A stretch of DNA of 64,000 nt from Beijerinckiaceae bacterium RH AL1 (GTDB lineage: Bacteria > Pseudomonadota > Alphaproteobacteria > Rhizobiales > Beijerinckiaceae). The notes beneath the pieces are model-generated. The model had not been told where the DNA came from, did not search any database, and worked only from the letters and a program-made list of their open reading frames with translations. How positions within the stretch are numbered: the stretch's first letter is position 1; each line of letters begins with the position of its first letter. Of the stretch, positions 49,457-57,708 are shown one piece after another. The position numbers and the translations under genes were made by a program. The stretch lies in assembly GCA_901457705.2 (NCBI GenBank), contig LR590083.2, positions 978,501-1,042,500 of the forward strand, written 5' to 3'.

Positions 49457-50305
49457 TCAGTGCGCGAGCTGGCGCGGATCGACGCCGGTCTCCGCCCGCA
49501 CCAGCCGCGCGACATGCGCGCTGAGCGCCTCGACCTGCGCACCGGAGGCGCACGCCTTGCGGCCGATGGCGTTCACGGAGGCGACGAGGCGCAGGCTGTT
49601 GGTGACGAAGACCTCGTCGGCGCGCTCGAGGTCGGCGAGGCTGAGGCTGCGCTCGACGCCTTCGAGCCCGAGGTCGTCGCACGTGTCGAGCAGCACCCGC
49701 CGCACGATGCCCGGCACGACGCCGTCGGCCATGGGCGGCGTCGCCAGCGTGTCGCCGATCAGCACGAAGACGTTGCCGACGCTCGTGCAGGCGACGTTGC
49801 CGCGCGTGTCGAGAAACAGCGCGTCGTCGCAGGCGGCGCCGAGCGCCTCTCGGCTCGCCAGCACGCCGTCGAGGTAGTTGAGGCTCTTCATCCGCGAGAT
49901 CGGCGAGGTGTCGTTGCGGCGGATGTCGGTGAGGTGGAGCTTCAGCGGCGCGAAGAGCGCCTGCGGGCGCAGCGGCGCCAGCGTCACGAGCAGCGACGGC
50001 TTCGGCTCGGCCGGGGGCGCCAGGCCGCGCGGGCCGCTGCCGCGCGTCGCCGTGATGCGAAGCGACCCGTGCTGAGCGCCTGAGAGGACGGCATCGATGC
50101 CTTCGGCGACGCGGGCGGGATCGAGGGTGAAGCCGAGCGTCGTCGCGGCCTCGAGGAGGCGGGCGACATGCGCCTCGCGCCAGACCATCTTGCCGCCGAG
50201 CACGAGCGAGGTGTCGAAGACGCCGTCGCCCAGCAGCAGGCCGCGGTCGGCGACGTCGAAGGGCAGGCGGCTCGTCGCGTGCAGCGTGCCGTCAAGCCAG
50301 AACAT
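49457..50305 (-). CDS. pabC: aminodeoxychorismate lyase / class IV aminotransferase
   Basis: A 282-residue fold-type IV PLP enzyme. The start MFWLDGTL runs into DRGLLLGDGVFDTSLVLGGK, and the PLP lysine is in SRMKSLNYLD (about 140). VACTSVGNVFVLIG (about 178) and VTNSLRLVASV complete the phosphate cup and active site. Following pabB and pabA it is read as PabC, which splits aminodeoxychorismate to p-aminobenzoate plus pyruvate for folate. The 14-bp overlap with pabA supports one operon. A D-alanine or branched-chain aminotransferase is a less likely alternative. Confidence 0.88.
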   Translation of the reverse strand: MFWLDGTLHATSRLPFDVADRGLLLGDGVFDTSLVLGGKMVWREAHVARLLEAATTLGFTLDPARVAEGIDAVLSGAQHGSLRITATRGSGPRGLAPPAEPKPSLLVTLAPLRPQALFAPLKLHLTDIRRNDTSPISRMKSLNYLDGVLASREALGAACDDALFLDTRGNVACTSVGNVFVLIGDTLATPPMADGVVPGIVRRVLLDTCDDLGLEGVERSLSLADLERADEVFVTNSLRLVASVNAIGRKACASGAQVEALSAHVARLVRAETGVDPRQLAH

Positions 50306-50897
50306 GCGATGTCTCCGCGCGGAACGCGGACGCCATTGTCACGAAGTTCGTGACGAGCGCGAGACCGGCGGGAGTGAGCACCGATTCCGGGTGGAACTGC
50401 ACGCCCCAGGTCGGGTGGGTGCGGTGCGACAGCGCCATGATCTCGCGGTCCGGCGACACCGCGTCGACCACGAGGTGTCGCTCCATCTCAGGCGTCGGCT
50501 CGACGATGAGCGAGTGGTAGCGGCCGACCGGCAGCGGCTGCGGCAGGCCGGCGAAGAGGCGCTCGCCCGTGTGCGAGATGTCGGAGGCAAGCCCGTGCAT
50601 CGGCCGCCGCGCCCGCGAAATCCTGCCGCCGAAGCTTGCCCCGATGCACTGATGCCCGAGGCAGACGCCGAGGATCGGCACGCGGCCCGACAGCTGCTCG
50701 ACGATCCCGTTGGAGATGCCGGCCTCCGCCGGCGTGCAGGGGCCGGGCGAGATGACGATCGCTTCCGGCGTCAGCCGTCCGATGTCGTCGAGCGAGAGCG
50801 CGTCGTTGCGCACGACCTCGACGTCCCGGCCGAGCACGGCGACGTAGCGCGCGACGTTGTGGACGAAGGAGTCGTAATTATCAACGACGAGAATCAC
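50292..50897 (-). CDS. pabA: aminodeoxychorismate synthase, glutamine amidotransferase subunit
   Basis: A 201-residue class I glutamine amidotransferase. DNYDSFVHNVARY opens the fold, the nucleophile is in ILGVCLGHQCIG (about 80), and GVQFHPES (about 168) supplies the His and Glu of the triad. It gives ammonia to PabB. GTG 50897 overlaps the pabB stop (GTGA), so the two subunits are co-translated. Position in a pabB–pabA–pabC row favours folate rather than tryptophan function, although these subunits can be shared. Confidence 0.9.
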   Translation of the reverse strand: MILVVDNYDSFVHNVARYVAVLGRDVEVVRNDALSLDDIGRLTPEAIVISPGPCTPAEAGISNGIVEQLSGRVPILGVCLGHQCIGASFGGRISRARRPMHGLASDISHTGERLFAGLPQPLPVGRYHSLIVEPTPEMERHLVVDAVSPDREIMALSHRTHPTWGVQFHPESVLTPAGLALVTNFVTMASAFRAETSHVLA

Positions 50898-52279
50898 GCC
50901 TCCGCCTCCGCCGGCGCGCGCGAGAATGCGGCCAGCACGCGGTTCGCCTTGGTCAGCGTCTCTTCGTATTCCTGGTCGGCGTCGGACAGGATCGTGATGC
51001 CGCCGCCGGTCCGCAGCTCGATCTCGCTGCCTTCGATCACCAGCGTGCGGATCGCGATATTGAGCGCGACGTCGCCGGAGAAGCCGACCGCGCCGATCGC
51101 CCCGCAATAGACGCCGCGCGCGCGCCCCTCGATCTCGGCGATGATCTCCATGGCGCGCAGCTTCGGCGCGCCGGTTATCGAGCCACCGGGGAAGGCGGCG
51201 GCGATGAGATCGAGCGCGTCGACGCCCTGGCGCAGCGTGCCGGTCACGGCGGAGACGAGGTGATGCAGTCCGGCGTAGCTCTCGAGCGCGCAGAGCACCG
51301 GCACCTCGACGGAGGTCGGCGTGCAGACCTTGGCGAGATCGTTGCGCAGCAGATCGACGATCATCACGTTCTCGGCGCGGTCCTTCCGCGAGGCGAGAAG
51401 CGCCGCTCGCCGCGCAGCATCCTCCAGCGCGTCGTCGTGCCGGCGCGCGGTGCCCTTGATCGGCCGCGTCTCGACGACGCCGCCCTCGCTGCGCAGGAAG
51501 AGCTCCGGCGACGATGAGAGGACCTTTCGCGCGCCGCAGTCGAGATAGGCGGCAAACGGCGCGGGATTCTTGTCGCGCAATGCCTTGTAGAGCGACCACG
51601 GCTCGGCCCCACGCGGCAGGTCGGCGACGAAGCGCTGCGCGATGTTGGCCTGGTAGATGTCACCGGCGCGGATCAGCTCCTGCACGCGCGCGATGCCGGC
51701 GGCATAGGCGTCCCGCGTGATCGTCGGGTGCCAAACGATCTCCGGAACTCGCGCCGGCTCGGCCGCCGGCTGATCGAGAACCTCCATCACCGCGTCGAGC
51801 CGCATGGCGGCGCGGCGCCGGCGGCCAGTCCCCTCTTCGACGGGCAGACCGGAGGAGATCAGCCAGCAGGCGCGCGACACGTGATCGAAGGCGAGGACGA
51901 CGTCGTAGAACGCAAGATGCACCTCGTCGCCGACGCCGGGATGCGGCGGCGTGCGGCCCTCGAGCCGCCAGCCGAATTCGTAGCCGAAGACGCCGATCGC
52001 CCCGCTCTGGAACGGCGGCAGGCCGGCGACCGGCTCGATGCGGCACGCAGCGAGCCGCCGGCGAAGCGCCTCGAGCGCCGGCGCGTCTTCGGGGACGCCG
52101 TTCCACAAGGCTTGGCCGTCGCGCACGGCGAAGACCCCGAACGGATCGGCGGCCAGGTAGGAGTAGCGGCCGAGCCTTGGATGGCCCATCGCGCTGTCGA
52201 GGAGGCTCATGTGCGGCAGCCGGACGAGGCGGGAGGCCGCCGCAACCGGGTCGATCCATTCGAGCTGCCGAACCTGCAT
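50894..52279 (-). CDS. pabB: aminodeoxychorismate synthase component I
   Basis: A 461-residue chorismate-binding enzyme. The N-terminal domain has SLLDSAMG and the pocket motif RYSYLAADPFG. IRAGDIYQANIAQRF (about 205) and the ETRPIKGTARR stretch (about 278; PIKGT marks PabB-type enzymes) precede DLLRNDLAKV, FPGGSITGAPKLRAMEII and LRTGGGITILSD. It converts chorismate to 4-amino-4-deoxychorismate with ammonia from PabA. The lack of a TrpE allosteric serine motif supports PabB. First gene of the operon; 123 bp separate it from the divergent aldo/keto reductase. Confidence 0.92.
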   Translation of the reverse strand: MQVRQLEWIDPVAAASRLVRLPHMSLLDSAMGHPRLGRYSYLAADPFGVFAVRDGQALWNGVPEDAPALEALRRRLAACRIEPVAGLPPFQSGAIGVFGYEFGWRLEGRTPPHPGVGDEVHLAFYDVVLAFDHVSRACWLISSGLPVEEGTGRRRRAAMRLDAVMEVLDQPAAEPARVPEIVWHPTITRDAYAAGIARVQELIRAGDIYQANIAQRFVADLPRGAEPWSLYKALRDKNPAPFAAYLDCGARKVLSSSPELFLRSEGGVVETRPIKGTARRHDDALEDAARRAALLASRKDRAENVMIVDLLRNDLAKVCTPTSVEVPVLCALESYAGLHHLVSAVTGTLRQGVDALDLIAAAFPGGSITGAPKLRAMEIIAEIEGRARGVYCGAIGAVGFSGDVALNIAIRTLVIEGSEIELRTGGGITILSDADQEYEETLTKANRVLAAFSRAPAEAEA

Positions 52280-52402
52280 CGCGCGCCTTCGCCGGCGGGG
52301 CGCCGGATCCCGTTAGTAGGGAGGATCGCTCCATCGTTTCAAGGTCTCGCGCGTTATGGACCGATCCGGGCCGCGGAGCTGTAGAAAAACGGAGGACATG
52401 CC

Positions 52403-53230
52403 ATGCGGACGATCGCAATCGGGACGGCGGACGTGCCTGTGCTGGGGCAGGGCACTTGGTACATGGGCGAGGATCGCGCCAGGGCGCGGGCGGAGACGGC
52501 GGCCCTGCTCGCCGGGCTCGACGCCGGCATGACGCTCATCGACACCGCCGAGATGTACGGCGATGGCGCCACGGAGACCTTCGTCGGCAAGGCGATCGCC
52601 GGGCGCCGCGACGAGGTCTTTCTCGTCAGCAAGGCCTACCCGCAGCACGGCTCGCGCGAGGGCCTGCGCAAGGCCTGCGAGGGCAGCCTGCGCCGGCTCG
52701 GCACCGATCGTCTCGACCTCTACCTGCTGCACTGGCCGGGCAGCGTGCCGATCGCGCAGACTGTCGAGGGGATGGAGGCGCTCGTCGCGGCAGGCAAGAT
52801 CGCGCGCTGGGGCGTCAGCAATTTCGACGTGGCGGAGATGGAGGGGCTCGTGCGGGCGGGCGGCGGGGCCTGCGCCACGGACCAGGTGCTCTACAACGTC
52901 ACGCGTCGCGGCCTGGAATACGACCTCGCCCCGTGGCTCGCCAAGCACCGCATGCCGCTGATGGCCTACAGCCCGGTCGAGCAGGGGCGTCTCCCGAGCG
53001 GAGGTGCCCTCGACCGGATCGCGGCGCGCCATGCGGCGACGCCGTTTCAAGTCGCGCTTGCGTGGCTGCTGGCGAAGCCGAATGTGCTGGCGATCCCGAA
53101 GGCGGGAACGGTCGCGCATGTGGCCGAGAACCGGGCGGCGACCGACCTCGTCCTCGACGACGCGGATCTCGCGGCCATCGATGCCGAGTTCCCGCCGCCG
53201 CACCGCAAGACGCGCCTCGCGATGCTATAG
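52403..53230 (+). CDS. aldo/keto reductase
   Basis: A 275-residue TIM-barrel NADPH oxidoreductase. The catalytic tetrad is visible: Asp in LIDTAEMYGDG with Tyr in the same stretch (about 48–53), Lys in FLVSKAY (about 78) and His in LYLLHWPG (about 112). VSNFDVAEME (about 139) and IPKAGTVAHVAEN (about 230) contact the cofactor. Substrate cannot be inferred. GGAGG lies 7 bases before the ATG. It is a single gene, divergent from pabB. Confidence 0.88.
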   Translation: MRTIAIGTADVPVLGQGTWYMGEDRARARAETAALLAGLDAGMTLIDTAEMYGDGATETFVGKAIAGRRDEVFLVSKAYPQHGSREGLRKACEGSLRRLGTDRLDLYLLHWPGSVPIAQTVEGMEALVAAGKIARWGVSNFDVAEMEGLVRAGGGACATDQVLYNVTRRGLEYDLAPWLAKHRMPLMAYSPVEQGRLPSGGALDRIAARHAATPFQVALAWLLAKPNVLAIPKAGTVAHVAENRAATDLVLDDADLAAIDAEFPPPHRKTRLAML

Positions 53231-53308
53231 AGCGTCGCCGCCCTTAACGTTTTCTCAACCATGATCTGGTGCCTCTAGGCCGTTGCCGGGAGCAATACGG
53301 GCCGCGGA

Positions 53309-53527
53309 ATGACCACGATCGAGGACACGAAGACGCTTCTGCGCCGGGCGATCGCCGGTGAAAGCCTGACGATCGACGCCACCATCCACTCGCTACACGA
53401 GATGACCCAGCTTGCGGTGGCGCTCGAAGAGGATGCGAACCTCGCGATCCGCAATGCCGAGCTCATGAGCCCTATCGAGCGCGCCAGCGTGTCGACCGTC
53501 GGACGCGGGCGCGTCGTTTTCCTGTAG
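53309..53527 (+). CDS. small hypothetical protein
   Basis: 72 residues, predicted mostly helical (TIEDTKTLLRRAIAG, EMTQLAVALEEDANLAIRNAE) with a Ser/Thr-Gly end. No signal peptide or membrane segment. No family recognised. It is 78 bp after the aldo/keto reductase and convergent with the CsbD-like gene, 9 bp apart. Third-position GC is like its neighbours, which supports coding. Confidence 0.6.
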   Translation: MTTIEDTKTLLRRAIAGESLTIDATIHSLHEMTQLAVALEEDANLAIRNAELMSPIERASVSTVGRGRVVFL

Positions 53528-53536
53528 GGCTGGCGA

Positions 53537-53872
53537 CTAGCCGGACGTCAGCTGCGCGAGCACGTAGCCGATTAGGGCTGCGATCAGCAGCGCGATCAGC
53601 GGCCGCGCCTTCACCTCGCGCTCGAGCGTCTCGCGGATCGGTTCCGCCGCGTCACGGGCCGAGTTGACGACGCGCTCGGTCGAGTCGGCGACATTGGACA
53701 GCGTGTCGGACAGGCTGTCCTTGGCCTGGCCGTAGAGGTCCTGGGCGGCGCCGGCGGCTTGGCGGGCCCGACCCGAAGCCTGGGTCTCGCGGTCGCCGAG
53801 CGCATCGCCGATCCCGGCCTCGACCTTGCCGACCGTCTCCTTGGCCTTGCCCGTAATCCGATCCGTGTCCAT
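53537..53872 (-). CDS. CsbD-like stress protein with C-terminal membrane anchor
   Basis: A 111-residue protein. The N-terminal part DRITGKAKETVGKVEAGIGDAL is the CsbD-like repeat known from general stress proteins. It is followed by a helical stretch rich in Ala/Asp/Ser as in DUF883 proteins and a C-terminal membrane helix (LIALLIAALIGYVLAQ, about 92–108). A strong AGGAGG site precedes ATG 53872. The function of the family is unknown; expression usually rises under stress. It lies 95 bp downstream of the YihY gene on the same strand. Confidence 0.8.
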   Translation of the reverse strand: MDTDRITGKAKETVGKVEAGIGDALGDRETQASGRARQAAGAAQDLYGQAKDSLSDTLSNVADSTERVVNSARDAAEPIRETLEREVKARPLIALLIAALIGYVLAQLTSG

Positions 53873-53967
53873 TGCGCCCTCCTGGTCCCTGCTAGGCGCC
53901 AGATATGGCGCGGCTTTCCCGCCCTGCAATGGCGGTCGGGCGGCCCGGGTTCCTTGCAAAGCCAAGC

Positions 53968-55083
53968 TCACGCGACGGTATCGGCCTGCGTCGCGCCGCG
54001 CAGGCCGAGCGGGAGCGGCGCGCCCGTCGTTGTGTCCCGCGCCGTCTGATGCTCGATCTCGGAATCGAGCTGCGCGCCGCCGAGCGCGACCAGGGTCGAG
54101 AGCCACAGCCAGACCATGAAGCCGACGACCGTGCCGAGCGAGCCGTAGGTGCGATCGAAGCTGCCGAAATGCTGGACGTACCAGGAGAAGACGAACGACG
54201 CGGCCACCCAGGAGATCGCGGCAAGCGCTCCGCCGAGGGTCACCCAGCGCCACTTCGGGTTTTCGCGCGACGGCCCAAAGCGGTAGAGGCTCGACAGGAA
54301 CAGCGTGACGACGAAGAGAATGATCGGCCAGCGCACCCAGCCGAAGAGGTCGCGCTCGTGATCGCTCAACCCGAGCTCGCGCAGAACAACGGGGAGCAGC
54401 AGGACACCGATTGTCGCGACGATGACGAAGGCGATCGCGCCGAGCGTGAAGGCGAAGGCGACGAGGACGAAATAGGGGTAGGAGCGCTTCTCCTTCTCGC
54501 GATAGATCACGTTCAGCGCCTCGAACAGCGCCTTCGAGCCCTGGTTGGCGCTCCACAGGGTCGCCGCGAGGCCGACGGCGACGCCGATCGTCAGGCCGCG
54601 AGGGCCGTTCTGGACGAGCGCGCGCACCTGCCCGTGCAGCATGTCGAGGCCGCCCTGAGGCACGATGCCGTTGAGGGCGTCGACGACGCGATCGAGCGCC
54701 GCGGGGTCGGCGAACAGCCCGGTCAGCGAGACGGCGACCGTGAGCGCCGGGAACAGGGCCAGCAGCGAGTAGAACGTGACCGCCGCGGCCTCGGCCATGA
54801 GGCGGTTGGTGGCGAAGAGCACCACGGTCCGGCGGACGATCTCGACCCAGCCGGCCGGCGGAATGTCGACGGGCGACTCGGCGTCGCGGCCGACATTGCC
54901 GCCGGCGAGGGCGCGGATCGCACCGACGGGCGTGCGCTCGGCGACGCCCTCCCGCCCAGCAACGACGAAGGCCGCCGCCGCAAACCCCGCGATGGCCGCC
55001 GCGACGACGGCAAGCCCGAAGCCGGCCGCGCCGGGAGAGGGTGATCGGGGGAGGCGGCACGACATCGACAGCGCTGGTAGCAT
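53968..55083 (-). CDS. YihY/BrkB-family inner-membrane protein
   Basis: A 371-residue membrane protein. After an extra N-terminal Ala-rich helix (about 17–42) come the six helices of the YihY/virulence-factor BrkB family. Characteristic parts are AEAAAVTFYSLLALFPALT (about 96), LWSANQGSKALFEALNVIY (about 177) and YGSLGTVVGFMVWLWLSTLVALGGAQ (about 315). The family was once called ribonuclease BN, which is not correct for most members; its role is unclear, perhaps export. The N-terminal 60 residues may be overlong; a later start near residue 60 is possible. It is divergent from the P450 gene. Confidence 0.82.
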   Translation of the reverse strand: MLPALSMSCRLPRSPSPGAAGFGLAVVAAAIAGFAAAAFVVAGREGVAERTPVGAIRALAGGNVGRDAESPVDIPPAGWVEIVRRTVVLFATNRLMAEAAAVTFYSLLALFPALTVAVSLTGLFADPAALDRVVDALNGIVPQGGLDMLHGQVRALVQNGPRGLTIGVAVGLAATLWSANQGSKALFEALNVIYREKEKRSYPYFVLVAFAFTLGAIAFVIVATIGVLLLPVVLRELGLSDHERDLFGWVRWPIILFVVTLFLSSLYRFGPSRENPKWRWVTLGGALAAISWVAASFVFSWYVQHFGSFDRTYGSLGTVVGFMVWLWLSTLVALGGAQLDSEIEHQTARDTTTGAPLPLGLRGATQADTVA

Positions 55084-55183
55084 CGGCGCGCGGCTTCGTC
55101 ATCGCGCCGGCTTTCCCGGGGGCGCGCGGACCGCGCTGCTATGCCCCGGCTCCCGCACTGCGGCAATCGCCTATAGTCGCGGC

Positions 55184-56596
55184 ATGACCGTTTACGTCGA
55201 GCCTGCCGCACCGCCGCTCCCGACCCGCCGCATCGTGCCGCCGGCGCCGGTGCCGCTCGAGCACACGCTTCGGCCGATCGCCTTCCTGCGCACGCTGCGC
55301 CGCAACCCACTGGAGACGTGGACGCGCGCGCATTTCGAGCGACCGATCCTGTCGGGACGCGGCCTGCTCGGCATCGGCGCGGTGGTGAGCCACCCGCCGT
55401 CGATCCGGCGCGTGCTCGTCGACAACGCGCAGAACTACCGCAAGGACGCGCTGCAGAAGCGCGTGCTCTCGCCCGGCATGACCGATGGGCTGCTGACCGT
55501 CGAGGGCGCGGCGTGGCGCGTGCAGCGGCGCGCCATCGCGCCGATCTTCACGCCGCGGCTCGTACAATCCTTCGCCGCGCCGATGGCGCGCGTCGGGGAC
55601 ACGCTCGCCGCACGATGGGCGCGCATCCGCCCGGGCCGCATCGTCGACGTGCACACCGAAATGGCTCGCGTCACGCTCGAGATCCTGGGCGAGACGATCT
55701 TCTCCGGCGGCATCGAGCGCGACCCCGACGAGTTCCTGCGCGCGATGGGCGAGCTCTTGTCCGCGATCGGCGTGCTCGATCCGGCCGACCTGCTCGACTT
55801 TCCGGAATGGGTGCCGCGCCTGTCGCAGCGGCGCTCGCGGGCGTCCGTCGCCTTCTTCGAGGAGGCGGTGAGCGCGATCGTCGATCGGCGCAAGGCGATG
55901 ATCGCGGCCGGCGAGACGGCGCCGCGCGACCTGCTGACGTTGCTCCTCGAAGCCTCCGACCCGCAGACCGGCACGGGCCTCACCGACGAGGAGGTGCGCG
56001 CCAACGTCGTCACGTTCATCGGCGCCGGCCACGAGACGACGGCCAACACGCTGACGTGGACGCTCTATCTCCTGTCGCTCTCGCCGGAGTGGCGCGAGCG
56101 CCTTGCCGCCGAGGCCGACCGCGTGCTGGCGGGCCCCATCGAGGCCGCCTTCGACAACCTCGTCGAGACCCGCGCGGTGATCGAGGAGGCGATGCGCCTC
56201 TATCCCCCCGTCGCCAGCCTCAGCCGTGAAGCTTTGGGGCCCGACGATCTCTGCGGCCGGCGCATTCGTCGCGGCGCGCTGATCATCGTCTCGCCGTGGG
56301 TCCTGCACCGCCACAAGCTTCTGTGGCGCGACCCCGAGCGGTTCGATCCCTCGCGCTTCCTGCCCGGTGCACGCGAGACGATCGATCGCTTCGCCTACCT
56401 GCCGTTCGGCGCGGGCCAGCGCGTGTGCATCGGGGCCGCCTTCGCGTTGCAGGAGGCGGCGATCGTGCTCGCCTCGATCATGCGGCGCTTCGCCCTGACG
56501 CCTGCGCCGGGCTTTTCGCCGGAGCCGGTGCAGCGGATCACGCTGCGTCCCCGCAACGGGCTCAAGCTGCGGCTCGAGGCACGCGGTCGCGCCTAA
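55184..56596 (+). CDS. cytochrome P450
   Basis: A 470-residue soluble P450. The I-helix oxygen-binding motif is GAGHETTANTL (about 290), the K-helix E-x-x-R is in EEAMRLYPP (about 344), and the heme loop is FGAGQRVCIGAAFALQEA (about 409) with the thiolate cysteine. The order and spacing are class-typical and no membrane anchor is present. Bacterial enzymes of this kind hydroxylate fatty acids, terpenes or xenobiotics; the resemblance to CYP4-like long-chain hydroxylases is only a guess. No ferredoxin partner is adjacent apart from the Bfd protein, which is not its usual donor. Confidence 0.9.
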   Translation: MTVYVEPAAPPLPTRRIVPPAPVPLEHTLRPIAFLRTLRRNPLETWTRAHFERPILSGRGLLGIGAVVSHPPSIRRVLVDNAQNYRKDALQKRVLSPGMTDGLLTVEGAAWRVQRRAIAPIFTPRLVQSFAAPMARVGDTLAARWARIRPGRIVDVHTEMARVTLEILGETIFSGGIERDPDEFLRAMGELLSAIGVLDPADLLDFPEWVPRLSQRRSRASVAFFEEAVSAIVDRRKAMIAAGETAPRDLLTLLLEASDPQTGTGLTDEEVRANVVTFIGAGHETTANTLTWTLYLLSLSPEWRERLAAEADRVLAGPIEAAFDNLVETRAVIEEAMRLYPPVASLSREALGPDDLCGRRIRRGALIIVSPWVLHRHKLLWRDPERFDPSRFLPGARETIDRFAYLPFGAGQRVCIGAAFALQEAAIVLASIMRRFALTPAPGFSPEPVQRITLRPRNGLKLRLEARGRA

Positions 56597-56605
56597 CCGG
56601 GAAGC

Positions 56606-56622
56606 GTTGGAACCGTTCTAAA
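56606..56622. promoter_or_regulatory. Irr-type iron control box upstream of bfr
   Basis: GTTGGAA–CCG–TTCTAAA matches the Irr-box model TTTAGAA-N3-TTCTAAA at 5 of 7 left and 7 of 7 right positions. It is 78 bp before the bfr start and overlaps nothing. Irr is the heme-linked iron regulator of Rhizobiales; low-iron repression of bfr is the expected effect. Confidence 0.6.
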
Positions 56623-56699
56623 AAACAGGGCGACGCAGTGACGGCTCAGCTTCGAATGGGGTAGCCGCTCGGCAACACCCCCAAAGCGGAGAAGCGGCC

Positions 56700-57197
56700 A
56701 TGAAGGGCGACGCGAAAGTCATCGAATATCTCAACCGCGGCCTGCGCAGCGAGCTCACCGCCATCAGCCAGTACTGGATGCATTTCCGCATCCTCGACAA
56801 CTGGGGCTACCTCGAGCTGGCGAAGTTCTGGCGCAAGGAGTCCATCGAGGAGATGAACCATGCCGATCGGTTCGTCGATCGCATCCTCTTCCTCGGCGGC
56901 TTCCCGAACATGCAGGAGCTCGACCCGCTGAAGATCGGGCAGAGCGTCGAGGAGATCATCAAGTGCGATCTCGCGGCGGAAGAGGGCGCCCGCGCGCTCT
57001 ACCTCGAGGCGGCGCAGTACTGCGTCTCGATCAACGACCGCGTGTCGAAGAACCTGTTCGAGGACCTTGCCACCGACGAGGAAGGCCACATCGACTTCCT
57101 GGAGACGCAGCTCGAGCTGATCGGCCAGATCGGCATCCAGCTCTACTGCCAGAAGCACGTCGGGGGCCTCGGCAAGATCGAGCCCGAGAAGGGCTGA
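56700..57197 (+). CDS. bfr: bacterioferritin
   Basis: A 165-residue four-helix ferritin. Diiron ligands are visible: E in RSELTAISQYWMHF (about 18), E and H in KESIEEMNHADRF (about 51–54), E in CDLAAEEGAR (about 94) and E/H in ATDEEGHIDFLE (about 127–130). The methionine of EEMNHAD is the heme ligand of bacterioferritin. It stores iron as 24-mer shells. An Irr-type box lies in the promoter. It is convergent with bfd, the stops touching at 57197/57198, so both iron genes are adjacent but transcribed in opposite directions. Confidence 0.95.
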   Translation: MKGDAKVIEYLNRGLRSELTAISQYWMHFRILDNWGYLELAKFWRKESIEEMNHADRFVDRILFLGGFPNMQELDPLKIGQSVEEIIKCDLAAEEGARALYLEAAQYCVSINDRVSKNLFEDLATDEEGHIDFLETQLELIGQIGIQLYCQKHVGGLGKIEPEKG

Positions 57198-57500
57198 TCA
57201 CGCGGCGTCGAGCGCCTCCGCCAGCGCCGGCTCGTGGCGGCGCTGGTCGTCGTGCGAATGGGACATCGGGCAGGCGGTCGCGCAGTCGCCCACCGCGCAC
57301 GGCGCCACCGCGACCGGCACGTCGACGCCCATCAGGGCATTTGCGACGATCTGCCGGATGGTGCGGGCGCAGCGCCCGCATTTCGGGCTGCAGCCGAGGC
57401 ACTGGTAGACGTCGGCGGCCGTGCGCGGGCAGCTCGGGCCTCCGTTGACGCAGGCCTTGATCTGGCCATCGGACAGCACGTTACAGGAACAGACGATCAT
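57198..57500 (-). CDS. bfd: bacterioferritin-associated ferredoxin
   Basis: A 100-residue [2Fe-2S] protein. The cluster cysteines are in MIVCSCN (C4 and C6) and CSPKCGRC (about 37–44), matching Bfd. It reduces bacterioferritin to release iron. Beyond the usual ~64 residues there is a C-terminal extension (VGDCATACPMSHSHDDQRR), with two more cysteines and several histidines, not common in Bfd. It faces bfr across a 1-bp junction. Its own promoter carries an Irr-type box at 57599–57615. Confidence 0.88.
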   Translation of the reverse strand: MIVCSCNVLSDGQIKACVNGGPSCPRTAADVYQCLGCSPKCGRCARTIRQIVANALMGVDVPVAVAPCAVGDCATACPMSHSHDDQRRHEPALAEALDAA

Positions 57501-57598
57501 TGCGGCTCGCGACAGGTCCGGTGCACAGCTTGGCCCATCGGGCCGGCAATTCGTGAGATAGCGGGTAAGCTCTCGAGACGTAAGGGCTGTGCCGCTTC

Positions 57599-57615
57599 TT
57601 TAGAATAGATCAAAA
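57599..57615. promoter_or_regulatory. Irr-type iron control box upstream of bfd
   Basis: TTTAGAA–TAG–ATCAAAA matches the Irr model at 7 of 7 left and 5 of 7 right positions. It lies about 100 bp upstream of bfd in the 208-bp gap between bfd and the rpoN end. The remaining gap shows no gene. Confidence 0.5.
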
Positions 57616-57708
57616 CTGCTGATCTATCAGTACCTTAGCGGCCTTTTCCAATATGTGCAACGGGGCGTGGGCGGACAGGGCGCCGCAGCCGGATCGTTCG
57701 CCGTCCGA

